39,108 nucleotides of DNA from Nitrosovibrio sp. Nv4 (GTDB lineage Bacteria > Pseudomonadota > Alphaproteobacteria > Acetobacterales > Acetobacteraceae): assembly GCA_943330455.2 (NCBI GenBank), contig CALQHT020000020.1, positions 1 through 39,108 on the forward strand. The letters are read 5' to 3'. Position numbers and translations under genes: made by a program. Shown piece after piece: positions 16,541 through 25,436 of the stretch; the first letter of the stretch is position 1, and the number at the start of each line of letters is the position of its first letter. The notes beneath the pieces are model-generated. The model searched no databases, was not told the origin of the DNA, and worked only from the letters and a program-made list of their open reading frames with translations.

Positions 16541-19500
16541 CTAAACCGAGAAATACTTCGCGTGCGGGTTCAACACCACGATCGCACTGGTCGACTGTTC
16601 CGGGTGCAACTGGAACTCATCCGACAAATCCACCCCAATCCGCTCGGCGCCCAACAGCTTCAGGATCGGCGCCTGGTCTTCCAGACGCGGGCAGGCCGGG
16701 TAGCCGAAACTGTAGCGGCTGCCGCGATAGGATTGGCCGAGCATCTTCTCCATGTCGCGGTCGTCTTCGGCGGAGAAGCCGAGTTCGGCGCGGATCCGCT
16801 TGTGAACGTATTCCGCCATGGCTTCCGCCATCTCGACCGACAGACCGTGCAGATAGAGGTAATCCTGGTAGCGGTTCTCCTCGAACCATTCCCGCGCCAC
16901 GTCGGACGCTTTCTGGCCCACCGTCACGATCTGCAAGCCGATCACGTCGCGCTGAGCGTCGTCCACATCGCGGAAGAAATCGGCGATGCACTCGCCATCC
17001 TCCTTCGGCTGGCGCGGCAGGGTGAAGCGGGTCAGTTCCGTCGTGCCGTCCCGATCGAAGATGATCAGATCGTTGCCTTGCCCGGCCGCCTGCCAGTAGC
17101 CGTAGGCGGCCTGGGGCTTCAGGATGTCGCGTTCCTCGCACAGCGACAGCATGCGCCGCATCACGGGACGCAACTCCTGCTTCGCCCAACCCAGGAAATC
17201 TTCCAGGGTGCGGCCCTGTTTCCGGAAGCCCCACTGGAACTGATACAGGCTGCGTTCATTGACGAAGGGCACGATGGCTTTCGGCGCCGCCTCGATAATG
17301 CGAGCCCCCCAGAACGGCGGTTCGACGACGGGGACATCGCTTGTCAGACGCCGCCGGCGGGCCTGAACGGTCAGCACATCGACAGGCTGAAAGGCGCGGG
17401 CGTCGGCCTGGCCCAGGGTGCGCGACGTATTGCGCGCCTTGCCGGAGCGTTTGGACTGCACCGCCGCCAAATAGTCGTCGAAGCCGTTGCCAGTGACCCG
17501 GTCCATCAGATGCAGCCCGTCGAACGCATCCCGCGCATAGGCGACACGACCGGAGGCATAGGCGCGGACGCAGTCATCCTCCACGTAGTTGCGAGTCAGC
17601 GCGGCGCCACCCAGCAGAACCGGGATTTCCAGGCCCTGGCGAGACATTTCCTCCAGGTTTTCGCGCATCACGACGGTGGATTTCACCAGCAACCCCGACA
17701 TGCCGATGGCATGGGCATGATTGTCCTGGACCGCCTGGATCATATCGGCCAGAGGCACCTTGATGCCCAGATTGACCACCCGGTAGCCGTTATTGGTCAG
17801 GATAATATCGACGAGGTTCTTGCCGATATCGTGCACGTCGCCCCTCACGGTCGCCAGCACGATGGTGCCTTTTTCCTGGCCTGCCACCCGTTCCATATGC
17901 GGTTCCAGATGGGCGACGGCGGCCTTCATCGTCTCGGCGCTTTGCAGCACGAACGGAAGCTGCATTTTGCCGGAGCCGAATAGTTCGCCCACCACCTTCA
18001 TGCCGTCCAGCAGGACGTTGTTGATGATGTCCAGCGGCGGCATGATCTTCAGCGCGTCGTCCAGCTCGTCCTGCAGGCCCTTGCGATCGCCATCGACGAT
18101 GCGGTCCTTCAGGCGGCCCTGGACGGTTTCGGCGCGTTTCTTCACGACAGCATCGGCCAGTTTGCGGCCGGAAAAGATTTCCAGCAGCTTTTGCAGCGGA
18201 TCGTAGCCCTCGGACCGGCGGTCGAAGATCAGGTCTTCGGCGACCTTCACTTCCTCCGGCGCGATCAGGTGGATCGGCCGAATCTTCGAGACGTGGATGA
18301 TCGCGCCGCTCATGCCGGCGCGCTGGGCATAGTCCAGGAACACCGAGTTCAGCACCGCCCGCGCCGCCGGATTCAGCCCGAAGCTGACATTCGACAGGCC
18401 GAGGATGATCTGGATGTCCGGAAATTCCGCGCGGATGGCGGCGATGCCCTCCAGGGTCCATTGCGCCAGCTTGCGATCGTCCTCGTTGCCGGTGGCGACG
18501 GTGAAGGTCAGCGGATCGATCAGCAGGTCCGATTGCGGCAGGCCGTGCTGGTTGCAGGCGAAATCGACTAGCCTTCGGGTGATGCGCAGCTTGTCTTCCA
18601 CCGTCTTCGCCATCCCGACCTCATCGATGGTCAGGGCGATCACGGCGGCGCCGAACTGCTTGGCCAGCTTCAGGCGGTCGGCGGCGGCTTTCTCCCCATC
18701 CTCGAAATTGATCGAGTTGATGATGGCCTTGCCGCCATGCAGCTTCAGCGCGGCCTCGATCACCGGGGTTTCGGTGCTGTCGATCACCAGCGGGCTGTTC
18801 ACCGAGGCGGTGAAGCGGCGAATCACCTCGGTCATTTCGGCGTTTTCGTCGCGGCCGACAAAGGCGGTGCAGATGTCCAGCGCGTGGGAGCCTTCGCCGA
18901 TCTGCTCGCGGCCCATGGACACGCAGCCGTCCCAGTCGCCTTTTTCCTGCGCCTCCCGCCATTTCTTGGAGCCGTTGGCGTTGCAGCGCTCCCCGATCGC
19001 AAAAAGAGCGTTTTCCTGGCGCAATGGCACCGCCTGATACAGGCTGGCGACGCTCGGCACCCAGATCGGCTTTCGCGGCGCCGGGGTGGGGCGGAAGCTG
19101 CTCCGCTTGCGCAGCATCGCGTCCAGCGCCTGGATATGCGGGATCGACGTGCCGCAGCAGCCGCCGATCAGGTTGACTCCGTCCTCGGCGACAAACCGCT
19201 CCATCCAACTGGCCAGTTCGGCTGCGCCGAGGGGATAGCGGGTCTGGCCGTCAACGAGCTCGGGGAGGCCGGCATTGGGCTGGACGGACAGCAGGCCGGG
19301 CCAGTTCTTGGTCAGCCAGCCCAAATGTTCGGCCATTTCCTGCGGCCCGGTGGCGCAGTTCAGCCCGATCAGCGGCACGTCCAGCGCGTGGATGACGGTG
19401 GCGGCCGAAGCGATGTCGGGTCCAACCAGCAGAGTGCCCGTGGTTTCCACCGTGACCTGCACGAAGATCGGCGTGTCAGTACCGGCGGCCAAACGAGCGA

Positions 19501-20026
19501 TCTTGGCACCGTTGACCGCGGCCTTGATCTGCAAGGTGTCCTGACAGGTCTCGATCAGGATCGCGTCTACGCCGCCGGCGATCAGGCCGCGGCATTGTTC
19601 GGCCAGAGCCGCCTGCAACGGGTCATAGGCGATGTTCCCCAGGCTGGGCAGCTTGGTGCCCGGCCCGATGCTGCCGATCACCCAGCGATGCCGACCGTCG
19701 GAAAAGGTCTCCGCCGCTTCCCGGGCCAGTTCCCCGGCGATCTTGTTGATCTCGAACGCACGGTCGGCCAGATCGAATTCGGCCAGGGTCACCGGGGAGG
19801 CGCCGAACGTGTTGGTTTCCACCATGTCGGCCCCGGCCTCGAAATAGCCGCGGTGGATTTCGCGGACCAGGTCCGGCCGGGACAGCACCAGCACGTCGGT
19901 GCAGTTCTCCCGCCCCCAGTAGTCCTTCTCGACGTCCAGGGTCAGAGCCTGGACTCGGCTGCCCATGCCGCCATCGCACAGCAGAACGGTGTCGCGCAGG
20001 CTATCGAGGAGATGAGGACGGCTCAT
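16541..20026 (-). CDS. metH: Cobalamin-dependent methionine synthase
   Basis: MetH transfers a methyl group from 5-methyltetrahydrofolate to homocysteine through cobalamin. All four modules are present in 1161 residues. The homocysteine domain (about 1-320) has zinc cysteines in GLNCATGP (about 223) and GGCCGTS (about 290-291). The pterin domain spans about 345-620 (NALFAIGERCNANGSKKWRE in parts, IDSTETPVIEAAL, DPLTFTVATG). The cobalamin domain carries GDVHDIGKNLV with the lower-ligand His. The activation domain is at about 890-1161 (RGSRYSFGYPACP). The gene starts 15 bases after the ArsR-methyltransferase stop, forming an operon. No riboswitch was recognised upstream of the pair. Confidence 0.98.
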   Translation of the reverse strand: MSRPHLLDSLRDTVLLCDGGMGSRVQALTLDVEKDYWGRENCTDVLVLSRPDLVREIHRGYFEAGADMVETNTFGASPVTLAEFDLADRAFEINKIAGELAREAAETFSDGRHRWVIGSIGPGTKLPSLGNIAYDPLQAALAEQCRGLIAGGVDAILIETCQDTLQIKAAVNGAKIARLAAGTDTPIFVQVTVETTGTLLVGPDIASAATVIHALDVPLIGLNCATGPQEMAEHLGWLTKNWPGLLSVQPNAGLPELVDGQTRYPLGAAELASWMERFVAEDGVNLIGGCCGTSIPHIQALDAMLRKRSSFRPTPAPRKPIWVPSVASLYQAVPLRQENALFAIGERCNANGSKKWREAQEKGDWDGCVSMGREQIGEGSHALDICTAFVGRDENAEMTEVIRRFTASVNSPLVIDSTETPVIEAALKLHGGKAIINSINFEDGEKAAADRLKLAKQFGAAVIALTIDEVGMAKTVEDKLRITRRLVDFACNQHGLPQSDLLIDPLTFTVATGNEDDRKLAQWTLEGIAAIRAEFPDIQIILGLSNVSFGLNPAARAVLNSVFLDYAQRAGMSGAIIHVSKIRPIHLIAPEEVKVAEDLIFDRRSEGYDPLQKLLEIFSGRKLADAVVKKRAETVQGRLKDRIVDGDRKGLQDELDDALKIMPPLDIINNVLLDGMKVVGELFGSGKMQLPFVLQSAETMKAAVAHLEPHMERVAGQEKGTIVLATVRGDVHDIGKNLVDIILTNNGYRVVNLGIKVPLADMIQAVQDNHAHAIGMSGLLVKSTVVMRENLEEMSRQGLEIPVLLGGAALTRNYVEDDCVRAYASGRVAYARDAFDGLHLMDRVTGNGFDDYLAAVQSKRSGKARNTSRTLGQADARAFQPVDVLTVQARRRRLTSDVPVVEPPFWGARIIEAAPKAIVPFVNERSLYQFQWGFRKQGRTLEDFLGWAKQELRPVMRRMLSLCEERDILKPQAAYGYWQAAGQGNDLIIFDRDGTTELTRFTLPRQPKEDGECIADFFRDVDDAQRDVIGLQIVTVGQKASDVAREWFEENRYQDYLYLHGLSVEMAEAMAEYVHKRIRAELGFSAEDDRDMEKMLGQSYRGSRYSFGYPACPRLEDQAPILKLLGAERIGVDLSDEFQLHPEQSTSAIVVLNPHAKYFSV

Positions 20027-20041
20027 GGCGTGGGGCTTCTT

Positions 20042-21001
20042 TCAAACGGCGAGAGCGTGGTGGTCGGCGGCAGGCACGGTCGCAAGGCGGACGGCGGACC
20101 ACAGCCGCACATCCAGGGGGCCAGGGATGGTGACACCGGTGGCGCATTCCAACCCGGCACCGGTTAACAGCGCGTGCATGCCGGCATCGGTGAACCCCGG
20201 CCAGCGATGCGCGAGGCGGCTGAGGACGTCGGTCCGCCGATGTTCGGCGAGGTCGATGACGATCATGCGCCCGCCTGGTCGCAGGACGCGCGCGGCCTCG
20301 GTCAGCACACCGGCGGGATCTTCCGCATAGTGCAGGATCATCTGCAGCACGGCCGTATCGAAGGAGGCATCGGCGAGCGGCAGCCGATACATGTCGGCCA
20401 GGCGGACGGTGCAGTGGGAGAAGGCGGCGCTGGACAGACGCGCCCGCGCCAAAGCAAGCATCGCCTTGGAGGCATCGATCCCCACCGCGCGTCGGACACG
20501 GGGGCCGAGAAGTTCGAGGACCCGGCCGGTGCCGGTGCCGATATCCAGCAGACGTTCAGTATCGACGGTGGCCAGCAGATCGAGCAGGGCCGTTTCCACC
20601 GCCTGAGCCGGCAGCTCCAGGGCCCGCATTTCGTCCCAGTCGGCGCCGCGGCGGCGGAAACTGTCGGAGGCGATGCGGGCGCGTTCGGCCAGCACGCGGG
20701 CGGCCTGGCGACGATCCGCCTCCAGGATCGGGTCGTCGGCCGGCAGGCGGGCGATCAGGTCGCGGGCCAGGGCGCCGTTGTCGTCATCCGGGAGGGTGAA
20801 CCAGACATTGGCGCCTTCCCGATCCCGCGCCAGGAGACCGCATTCGCACAGCAGTTTCAGATGGCGCGACAGGCGCGGCTGCGACTGGCCGAGGATTTCG
20901 CCGAATTCCATCACGCAGAAGGCCCCCCGCGCGGCGAGCGTCAGCAGACGCAGTCGGGTCGGTTCGGCAGCGGCGCGCAGGTTGTTCAGCAGGGACTGCA
21001 T
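20042..21001 (-). CDS. ArsR-family regulator fused to a SAM methyltransferase
   Basis: A 319-residue two-part protein. Residues 1-90 form an ArsR winged helix (AAAEPTRLRLLTLAARGAF..., recognition region LGQSQPRLSRHLKLLCECGL). Residues about 130-300 form a class I methyltransferase with motif I in LLDIGTGTGRVLELL and a later RPGGRMIVIDL. Similar fusions sit next to metH in many alphaproteobacteria. The SahR group of ArsR proteins senses S-adenosylhomocysteine and controls methionine-cycle genes (from memory), which fits this operon with metH. No Shine-Dalgarno sequence precedes the ATG, and an AT-rich palindrome lies 13-32 bases upstream. Whether the methyltransferase part is catalytic or only binds SAM/SAH is unknown. 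Confidence 0.92.
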   Translation of the reverse strand: MQSLLNNLRAAAEPTRLRLLTLAARGAFCVMEFGEILGQSQPRLSRHLKLLCECGLLARDREGANVWFTLPDDDNGALARDLIARLPADDPILEADRRQAARVLAERARIASDSFRRRGADWDEMRALELPAQAVETALLDLLATVDTERLLDIGTGTGRVLELLGPRVRRAVGIDASKAMLALARARLSSAAFSHCTVRLADMYRLPLADASFDTAVLQMILHYAEDPAGVLTEAARVLRPGGRMIVIDLAEHRRTDVLSRLAHRWPGFTDAGMHALLTGAGLECATGVTIPGPLDVRLWSAVRLATVPAADHHALAV

Positions 21002-21013
21002 GTCGACTTAATG

Positions 21014-21033
21014 ACATAAACATGTCCTTATGT
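21014..21033 (-). promoter_or_regulatory. Candidate operator and promoter of the regulator-metH operon
   Basis: Perfect 6-bp arms ACATAA and TTATGT separated by eight bases that contain ACATGT. The site lies just upstream of the ArsR-methyltransferase start. On the coding strand a -10-like TATACAT overlaps its upstream edge, so a bound regulator would cover the promoter. AT-richness in this GC-rich context supports function; the link to this regulator is inferred. Confidence 0.6.
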
Positions 21034-21302
21034 ATAGGGGGAATGTCTGCACGGATGTGAGAGGACGTCCCTGTCTGTCTGGCGGGTCGGATAGCCCTGC
21101 CTGGACGGGCCGCGGACGGCAACGATCCGTCACCAAACGCCGGCACGCTCACGGTGCCGCGGGGGCGCGTGAACCAGGAAATGCTGGCCGATCCATGGTC
21201 GGGCCCACTGCCAGGGCACCACTCCCACCCGGCGTAACGCCCCACCCCCTTGCCCTTACTCCCCCCCGTCCGCACAATCCGCGCCAACTGACGGGGGAAA
21301 CC

Positions 21303-22574
21303 ATGCGCATCGAGATCATCTGCACCGGAGACGAGGTCCTCACCGGGAAGATCGTCAACACCAACTTCTCCTACATGGCGCAGAAGCTGGAAGATGTCGG
21401 CCTGTCGGTGCATTGGGGCACCACGGTCGGCGACGACCGCGAAAGCCTGCTGGCGGCGTTCCAACTCGCTGGCACCCGCGCCGACGCGGTTATCGTCAAT
21501 GGCGGCCTTGGCCCGACCGTCGACGATCTGTCGCAGGAAATCGCCGCCCAGGCGGCCGGGGTCGAACTGGTGCTGCATGAGGAGTGGCTCCAGACGATGG
21601 AGTCTTTCTTCTCCCGCCGCGCCCGCACCATGCCACCGAACAACGTGAAGCAGGCGATGCTGCCCTCGACGGCAGAGATGATCGACAATCCGATCGGCAC
21701 CGCCTGCGGCTTTGCGATGGATCTCGGCAAGGCACGGTTCTTCTTCACCCCCGGCGTGCCGCGGGAGCTCCGCCGGATGCTGGAAGAGCAGGTGATCCCG
21801 CGCATCCTGGCACGGTCCGGCGCGCCGGCGTCGATCCACCTGAAGCGCTTCCATTCCTACGGCATCGGCGAATCGCATGCCGACCAGTTGCTCGCCGGCA
21901 TCGAAGCCCTTGACCCCGAAGGCGGCGTCAAGCTGGGCTTTCGCGCCCATTACCCGCAGTTGGAAACCAAGCTGACCGTCCGCGGCAAGGATATGGACGA
22001 TGTCGGCCGCAAGCTGGCCCCGGTGACGGCCGCGGTGAGAGAGCGCCTGGGCAACTTCATCATGGCCGAGGACGATCAGACCCTGGAAGGTGTCACCCTG
22101 GCGGCGCTGATCGCTCAGCAATCGACCTTGACCGTGGTCGAGACCTTCACCGCCGGCCAGATCGCCGCCCGTGTCGCGCATCTGCCCAACGCCGAACATG
22201 TCTTCAAGCGCGGCGTCGTTGTGCGCCACATGATGGACCTGCACGGCGCCTTCGGCCTGACCGATGTGCACCTGGCAGGCGAGATGACGCAGGACGCCAC
22301 CGAGGCCGTCGCCCGCGCCGCGAGGGAGCAGACCGGGGCCTCGCACGCCCTAGTGGTGCTGATCGAACTGGACGAAGGACCGGACCGCATGGACTTCGGC
22401 GGCACCATCTGGATCGGCATCGCGACCGCCGACACCGTCGAATTCCGCCGCTCCCGCATTCTGGGTGGGCGCGAATGGGTCCGATTGGGCGCGGTCGAAT
22501 TGGGCCTGGATTGCCTGCGTCGGTTCCTGCAGGGATTGCCCGTCGTCGAGCGGATCGACTTCGAGAAGACCTGA
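21303..22574 (+). CDS. cinA: CinA-like protein (MoCF-binding/PncC type) with altered C-terminal motif
   Basis: A 423-residue CinA-type protein. The N-terminal COG1058/MoCF-binding domain (residues about 1-170) opens with IEIICTGDEVLTGKIVNTN and has VIVNGGLGPTVDDLSQE and FFTPGVPRELRRML. The C-terminal PncC-like domain (about 260-420) normally hydrolyses NMN to nicotinate mononucleotide. Its usual AESCTGG motif reads VETFTAG here, so the catalytic Ser is Thr and the glycine pair is altered. The start at 21303 has GGGGGAAA upstream; a frame opening at 21030 has no support. The product may keep ADP-ribose pyrophosphatase-type activity of the N-domain with weak or no deamidase activity; that is inference. 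Confidence 0.9.
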   Translation: MRIEIICTGDEVLTGKIVNTNFSYMAQKLEDVGLSVHWGTTVGDDRESLLAAFQLAGTRADAVIVNGGLGPTVDDLSQEIAAQAAGVELVLHEEWLQTMESFFSRRARTMPPNNVKQAMLPSTAEMIDNPIGTACGFAMDLGKARFFFTPGVPRELRRMLEEQVIPRILARSGAPASIHLKRFHSYGIGESHADQLLAGIEALDPEGGVKLGFRAHYPQLETKLTVRGKDMDDVGRKLAPVTAAVRERLGNFIMAEDDQTLEGVTLAALIAQQSTLTVVETFTAGQIAARVAHLPNAEHVFKRGVVVRHMMDLHGAFGLTDVHLAGEMTQDATEAVARAAREQTGASHALVVLIELDEGPDRMDFGGTIWIGIATADTVEFRRSRILGGREWVRLGAVELGLDCLRRFLQGLPVVERIDFEKT

Positions 22575-22655
22575 CCGTCCGCGCATACGCCACCGGCGCT
22601 CTCGTCGTGCGAGCGCCGTTGGCGGTTTTGCGCCAGCTCAAGGACCGCCCCACAC

Positions 22656-23882
22656 GTGCCCCAACGCGAAGTCGACTCATCGTACGCCTGGTTTCGCCTG
22701 GCGATCTCCGTCCTGCTGTCCACTATCGGTGGAGTCGGCATGTGGTCGGTCGTGGTGGCCCTGCCCGCGGTGCAGGCGGAGTTCAATGTCGCCCGCGCCG
22801 GGGCCTCTCTACCATTCACCCTGACGATGATCGGTTTTGCGATCGGGGGTGCCGTGATGGGCCGGATCGCGGACAAAGTCGGCATCATCAAGCCCATTAT
22901 CTTCGGCGCGGTGTCGCTTTCCCTGGGCTACATTCTGGCCTCTCAGGCCAACACCTTGGTGGAATTCGCCATCGCTTACGGCCTGCTGATCGGCCTCGGC
23001 ACGTCGGCCACGTTCGCGCCGCTGATCGCTGACATCTCCCATTGGTTTGAGCGGCGCCGGGGTATCGCGGTCGCGCTCTGTGCTTCGGGCAACTATGTCG
23101 GGGGCGCGATCTGGCCCACCGTGGTCGAGCATCTGATGCGCTCCCAGGGCTGGCGCATGACCCATTTCGCGATCGGCCTGTTCTGCCTGGTCGCGATGCT
23201 GCCGCTGGTGTGGTTGCTGCGCAGTCCGGCGCCGGTCCGCCCCTTCGGCGCGCCCCCGCTCGCCGGTCCGCGCCTCGGAACCCTCGGCCTGTCACCGCGC
23301 CTGCTGCAAGGGCTGCTGGCCGTGGCCGGCGTCACCTGCTGCGTGGCAATGTCGATGCCGCAGGTCCATATCGTCGCCTATTGCGGAGACCTGGGGTATG
23401 GCGTCGCGCGCGGCGCCCAGATGCTGTCGCTGATGCTGGGGTTCGGCATTATCAGCCGGGTGGCATCGGGCTTTGTCGCGGACAAGTTGGGCGGGTTGGC
23501 CACGCTGACCATCGGCTCCGCCGCGCAGATGATGGCGTTGGGCTTCTATCTTCTGTCGGACGGTTTGACCTCGCTTTATGTGATTTCGGCGCTGTTTGGG
23601 CTGTTCCAGGGCGGGTTGGTGCCGAGCTACGCGATTGTTATACGGGAGTGTTATCCGGCGAAGGAGGCGGGCGGGCGAGTCGGTCTGGTCATGATGATGA
23701 CGATTCTGGGCATGGCCCTCGGGGGCTGGATGTCCGGGGCGATCTTCGATCTGACGGGGTCGTACAGCGCCGCGTTCGCCAACGGCATGGTGTGGAACAC
23801 CGTGAACACCGCGATTGCCGTGTTTCTGCTGATGCGCAGCCGCACCATGCGTCGAGCCCAGAATGTCGGCGCATTGGCATAA
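22656..23882 (+). CDS. MFS transporter
   Basis: A 408-residue major facilitator with about 12 hydrophobic segments. The loop 2-3 signature GRIADKVGIIKPI follows the second segment, with a matching GFVADKLGGLATL in the second half. This duplicated pattern and the YnfM/oxalate-formate-antiporter-like sequence (GLGTSATFAPLIADISHWFERRRG) suggest a monocarboxylate-type carrier, but the substrate is not assigned. The start is GTG at 22656, 81 bases after cinA; an AAGGA lies upstream. It is an inner-membrane protein, possibly co-transcribed with cinA. Confidence 0.9.
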   Translation: MPQREVDSSYAWFRLAISVLLSTIGGVGMWSVVVALPAVQAEFNVARAGASLPFTLTMIGFAIGGAVMGRIADKVGIIKPIIFGAVSLSLGYILASQANTLVEFAIAYGLLIGLGTSATFAPLIADISHWFERRRGIAVALCASGNYVGGAIWPTVVEHLMRSQGWRMTHFAIGLFCLVAMLPLVWLLRSPAPVRPFGAPPLAGPRLGTLGLSPRLLQGLLAVAGVTCCVAMSMPQVHIVAYCGDLGYGVARGAQMLSLMLGFGIISRVASGFVADKLGGLATLTIGSAAQMMALGFYLLSDGLTSLYVISALFGLFQGGLVPSYAIVIRECYPAKEAGGRVGLVMMMTILGMALGGWMSGAIFDLTGSYSAAFANGMVWNTVNTAIAVFLLMRSRTMRRAQNVGALA

Positions 23883-23966
23883 TGCCAACGGCGCCGGCGG
23901 GCTTTACGTCTCCTTAACCTGCTTCGTGTTTGATCCCGGCCACACGGGATTCCAGACGAGGCGACA

Positions 23967-24557
23967 GTGCAAGAATCATCAACCAGCTCCGACCAGTTGC
24001 TGCGAGACGCGATCAGGTCGGAGATCGCACCGCTGTTCGATGACATGCACCGGTTTGTGGATCGTCGGATTGCGGAATTAAGCGCCGAGGTGCATGCGAC
24101 CGTACAATTGGTCGACTTCAGCGAAAATAATCTATCCGGCCAGTTGGCGCGTATTCACGACCAGATTGCCACGATGGTGGCGATGCCGGCCGCCGCCACG
24201 CGTAACAGCGGGATCGAGTTGGAAGCCGTGGTTCAGGCGACTGAAAGTGCCGCGAACAAGATCATGGAAGCCGCGGAAGCGATCGGCGATTGGCTGCGGG
24301 ACGGCAAGCGCGACCCCGAGTCATTGGAGGCGGTCGCCGAGAAGGTGAACACCATCTTCGAGGCCTGCACCTTCCAGGACGTCACCGGTCAACGCATCCG
24401 GCGCGCCATCGAGCATCTGCAACAGGTCGAAACCATGCTGACCGACCTTATGCCCGAAGATGCCATCGCGCCGCATGGCCAGCGTTCCGAGCAGATGATG
24501 CCGGCCGCGATCAACCCGGATCTGGTGCAGGACGACGTGGACCGCATGTTCGCCTGA
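23967..24557 (+). CDS. CheZ-like phosphatase
   Basis: A 196-residue, largely helical protein. The CheZ active-site stretch is clear: ATFQD-type CTFQDVTGQRI holds Asp138 and Gln142, the same spacing as Asp143 and Gln147 of E. coli CheZ, which place water for CheY~P hydrolysis. The C-terminal NPDLVQDDVDRMFA resembles the CheY-tethering tail of CheZ. The upstream helix ESAANKIMEAAEAIGDWL fits the four-helix bundle of the dimer. The start is GTG at 23967 after GACGAGGCGA. No other chemotaxis gene lies in the window, so its receiver partner is elsewhere, or is one of the receivers at 26.3-27.5 kb. Confidence 0.85.
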   Translation: MQESSTSSDQLLRDAIRSEIAPLFDDMHRFVDRRIAELSAEVHATVQLVDFSENNLSGQLARIHDQIATMVAMPAAATRNSGIELEAVVQATESAANKIMEAAEAIGDWLRDGKRDPESLEAVAEKVNTIFEACTFQDVTGQRIRRAIEHLQQVETMLTDLMPEDAIAPHGQRSEQMMPAAINPDLVQDDVDRMFA

Positions 24558-24589
24558 CATGCGGCCTGCGCCGAAACGCGGGTTGCCCG

Positions 24590-24765
24590 TGCGTCAATAT
24601 CAACCGGCCGGGCCATCGACTGATAGCGTCACCTTACCGTCATTGCCGGACCTGGTCCGACAGCCCGCCCTCCCGTAGTTGAAGCGCGGGTTGCTGAATC
24701 GAACCCGCCAATGACGAACGGGTCCAATGGGGCAGCGCATCGGTCAATGGCCAGGACCGCCTGTA
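24590..24765. repeat. Family I palindromic element, copy 2 (decayed)
   Basis: Contains ACCTTACCGTCATTGCCGG on the left and CCGCCAATGACG on the right, with the inner GCGCGGGTTGC block. Outer arms ATATCAACCG...CGACTGATA and ATCGGTCAATGG correspond to those of copy 1 but carry many mismatches. Lies between the convergent CheZ-like and nitroreductase genes. Confidence 0.75.
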
Positions 24766-24781
24766 GTACCGCCAGCCGGCT

Positions 24782-25342
24782 TTATCCCTGCCAGACAGCC
24801 ACATGGTCGCGCGGGGCCGGGCGCGGCGCCGGGGAAACGCCCCCGGCTCGGGTGCCGAGATAGATAAAGCCGATGATGTCGTCCTCGGCCGGCAACCCGA
24901 TGGCTTCCTTGAACCAGGGGTCGTAGGCGGGGTCACCGGTTTTCCACATGGCGCCGAAACCCGTTGCCGGTGCGGCGAGCATGATGCTCTGCACCGCGGC
25001 CGAAGCGGCGGCGAATTGCTCGACTTCCGGGATACGATGGCCTTTCTGAATCCGAGCCGAAGCGACGACGATGACCGGGGCACGCAGCGGCTTTTCACGT
25101 TCGCGCTGCAAGGCCTCCGCCGTTGCGGTTGGCTCGCGCCGCTTCATGGCATCTGCCATGAGCTCCCCGAGACGGGCCCGCCGCTCGGTCGGGATGACCA
25201 AAAACCGCCAGGGCCGCAGACGCCCATGGTCGGGGGCGCGATTGGCACTGGCAAATATCTGGTCGAGTTCTTCGTCGGTCGGGCCAGGTGACTCCAGCTT
25301 CAACGCGGAGTCCCGGCTGAGTAGCAGTTCGAGTGCGTCCAT
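24782..25342 (-). CDS. Nitroreductase family protein (YdjA-like)
   Basis: FMN-dependent nitroreductase of 186 residues, the short YdjA-like subgroup. N-terminal FMN-binding segment SRDSALKLESPGP corresponds to the RRS loop of relatives, followed by FASANRAPDHGRLRPWRFLV, the family hallmark (APDHGRLRPWRF), and the late GFGAMWKTG and GFIYLGT blocks. These proteins are homodimers that use NAD(P)H to reduce nitro or quinone compounds, with physiological substrates mostly unknown. GGAGG lies seven bases before the start. It is convergent with the CheZ-like gene and downstream of the FixK-like gene, but no FNR box precedes it. Confidence 0.92.
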   Translation of the reverse strand: MDALELLLSRDSALKLESPGPTDEELDQIFASANRAPDHGRLRPWRFLVIPTERRARLGELMADAMKRREPTATAEALQREREKPLRAPVIVVASARIQKGHRIPEVEQFAAASAAVQSIMLAAPATGFGAMWKTGDPAYDPWFKEAIGLPAEDDIIGFIYLGTRAGGVSPAPRPAPRDHVAVWQG

Positions 25343-25436
25343 GGTCGTTCCTCCATAACAAGGCAGGAGGTTAGCGCGCGGGAGATGGAACGCAACAGGC
25401 AGATGGGTCGAACGACCACCATGACCCGTGACGAAT

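Noticed and set aside
21002-21302. SAM or cobalamin riboswitch before the regulator-metH operon
   Set aside because: No conserved riboswitch core was seen by eye, and the palindrome and -10-like sequence lie almost at the start codon, leaving no room for a leader.
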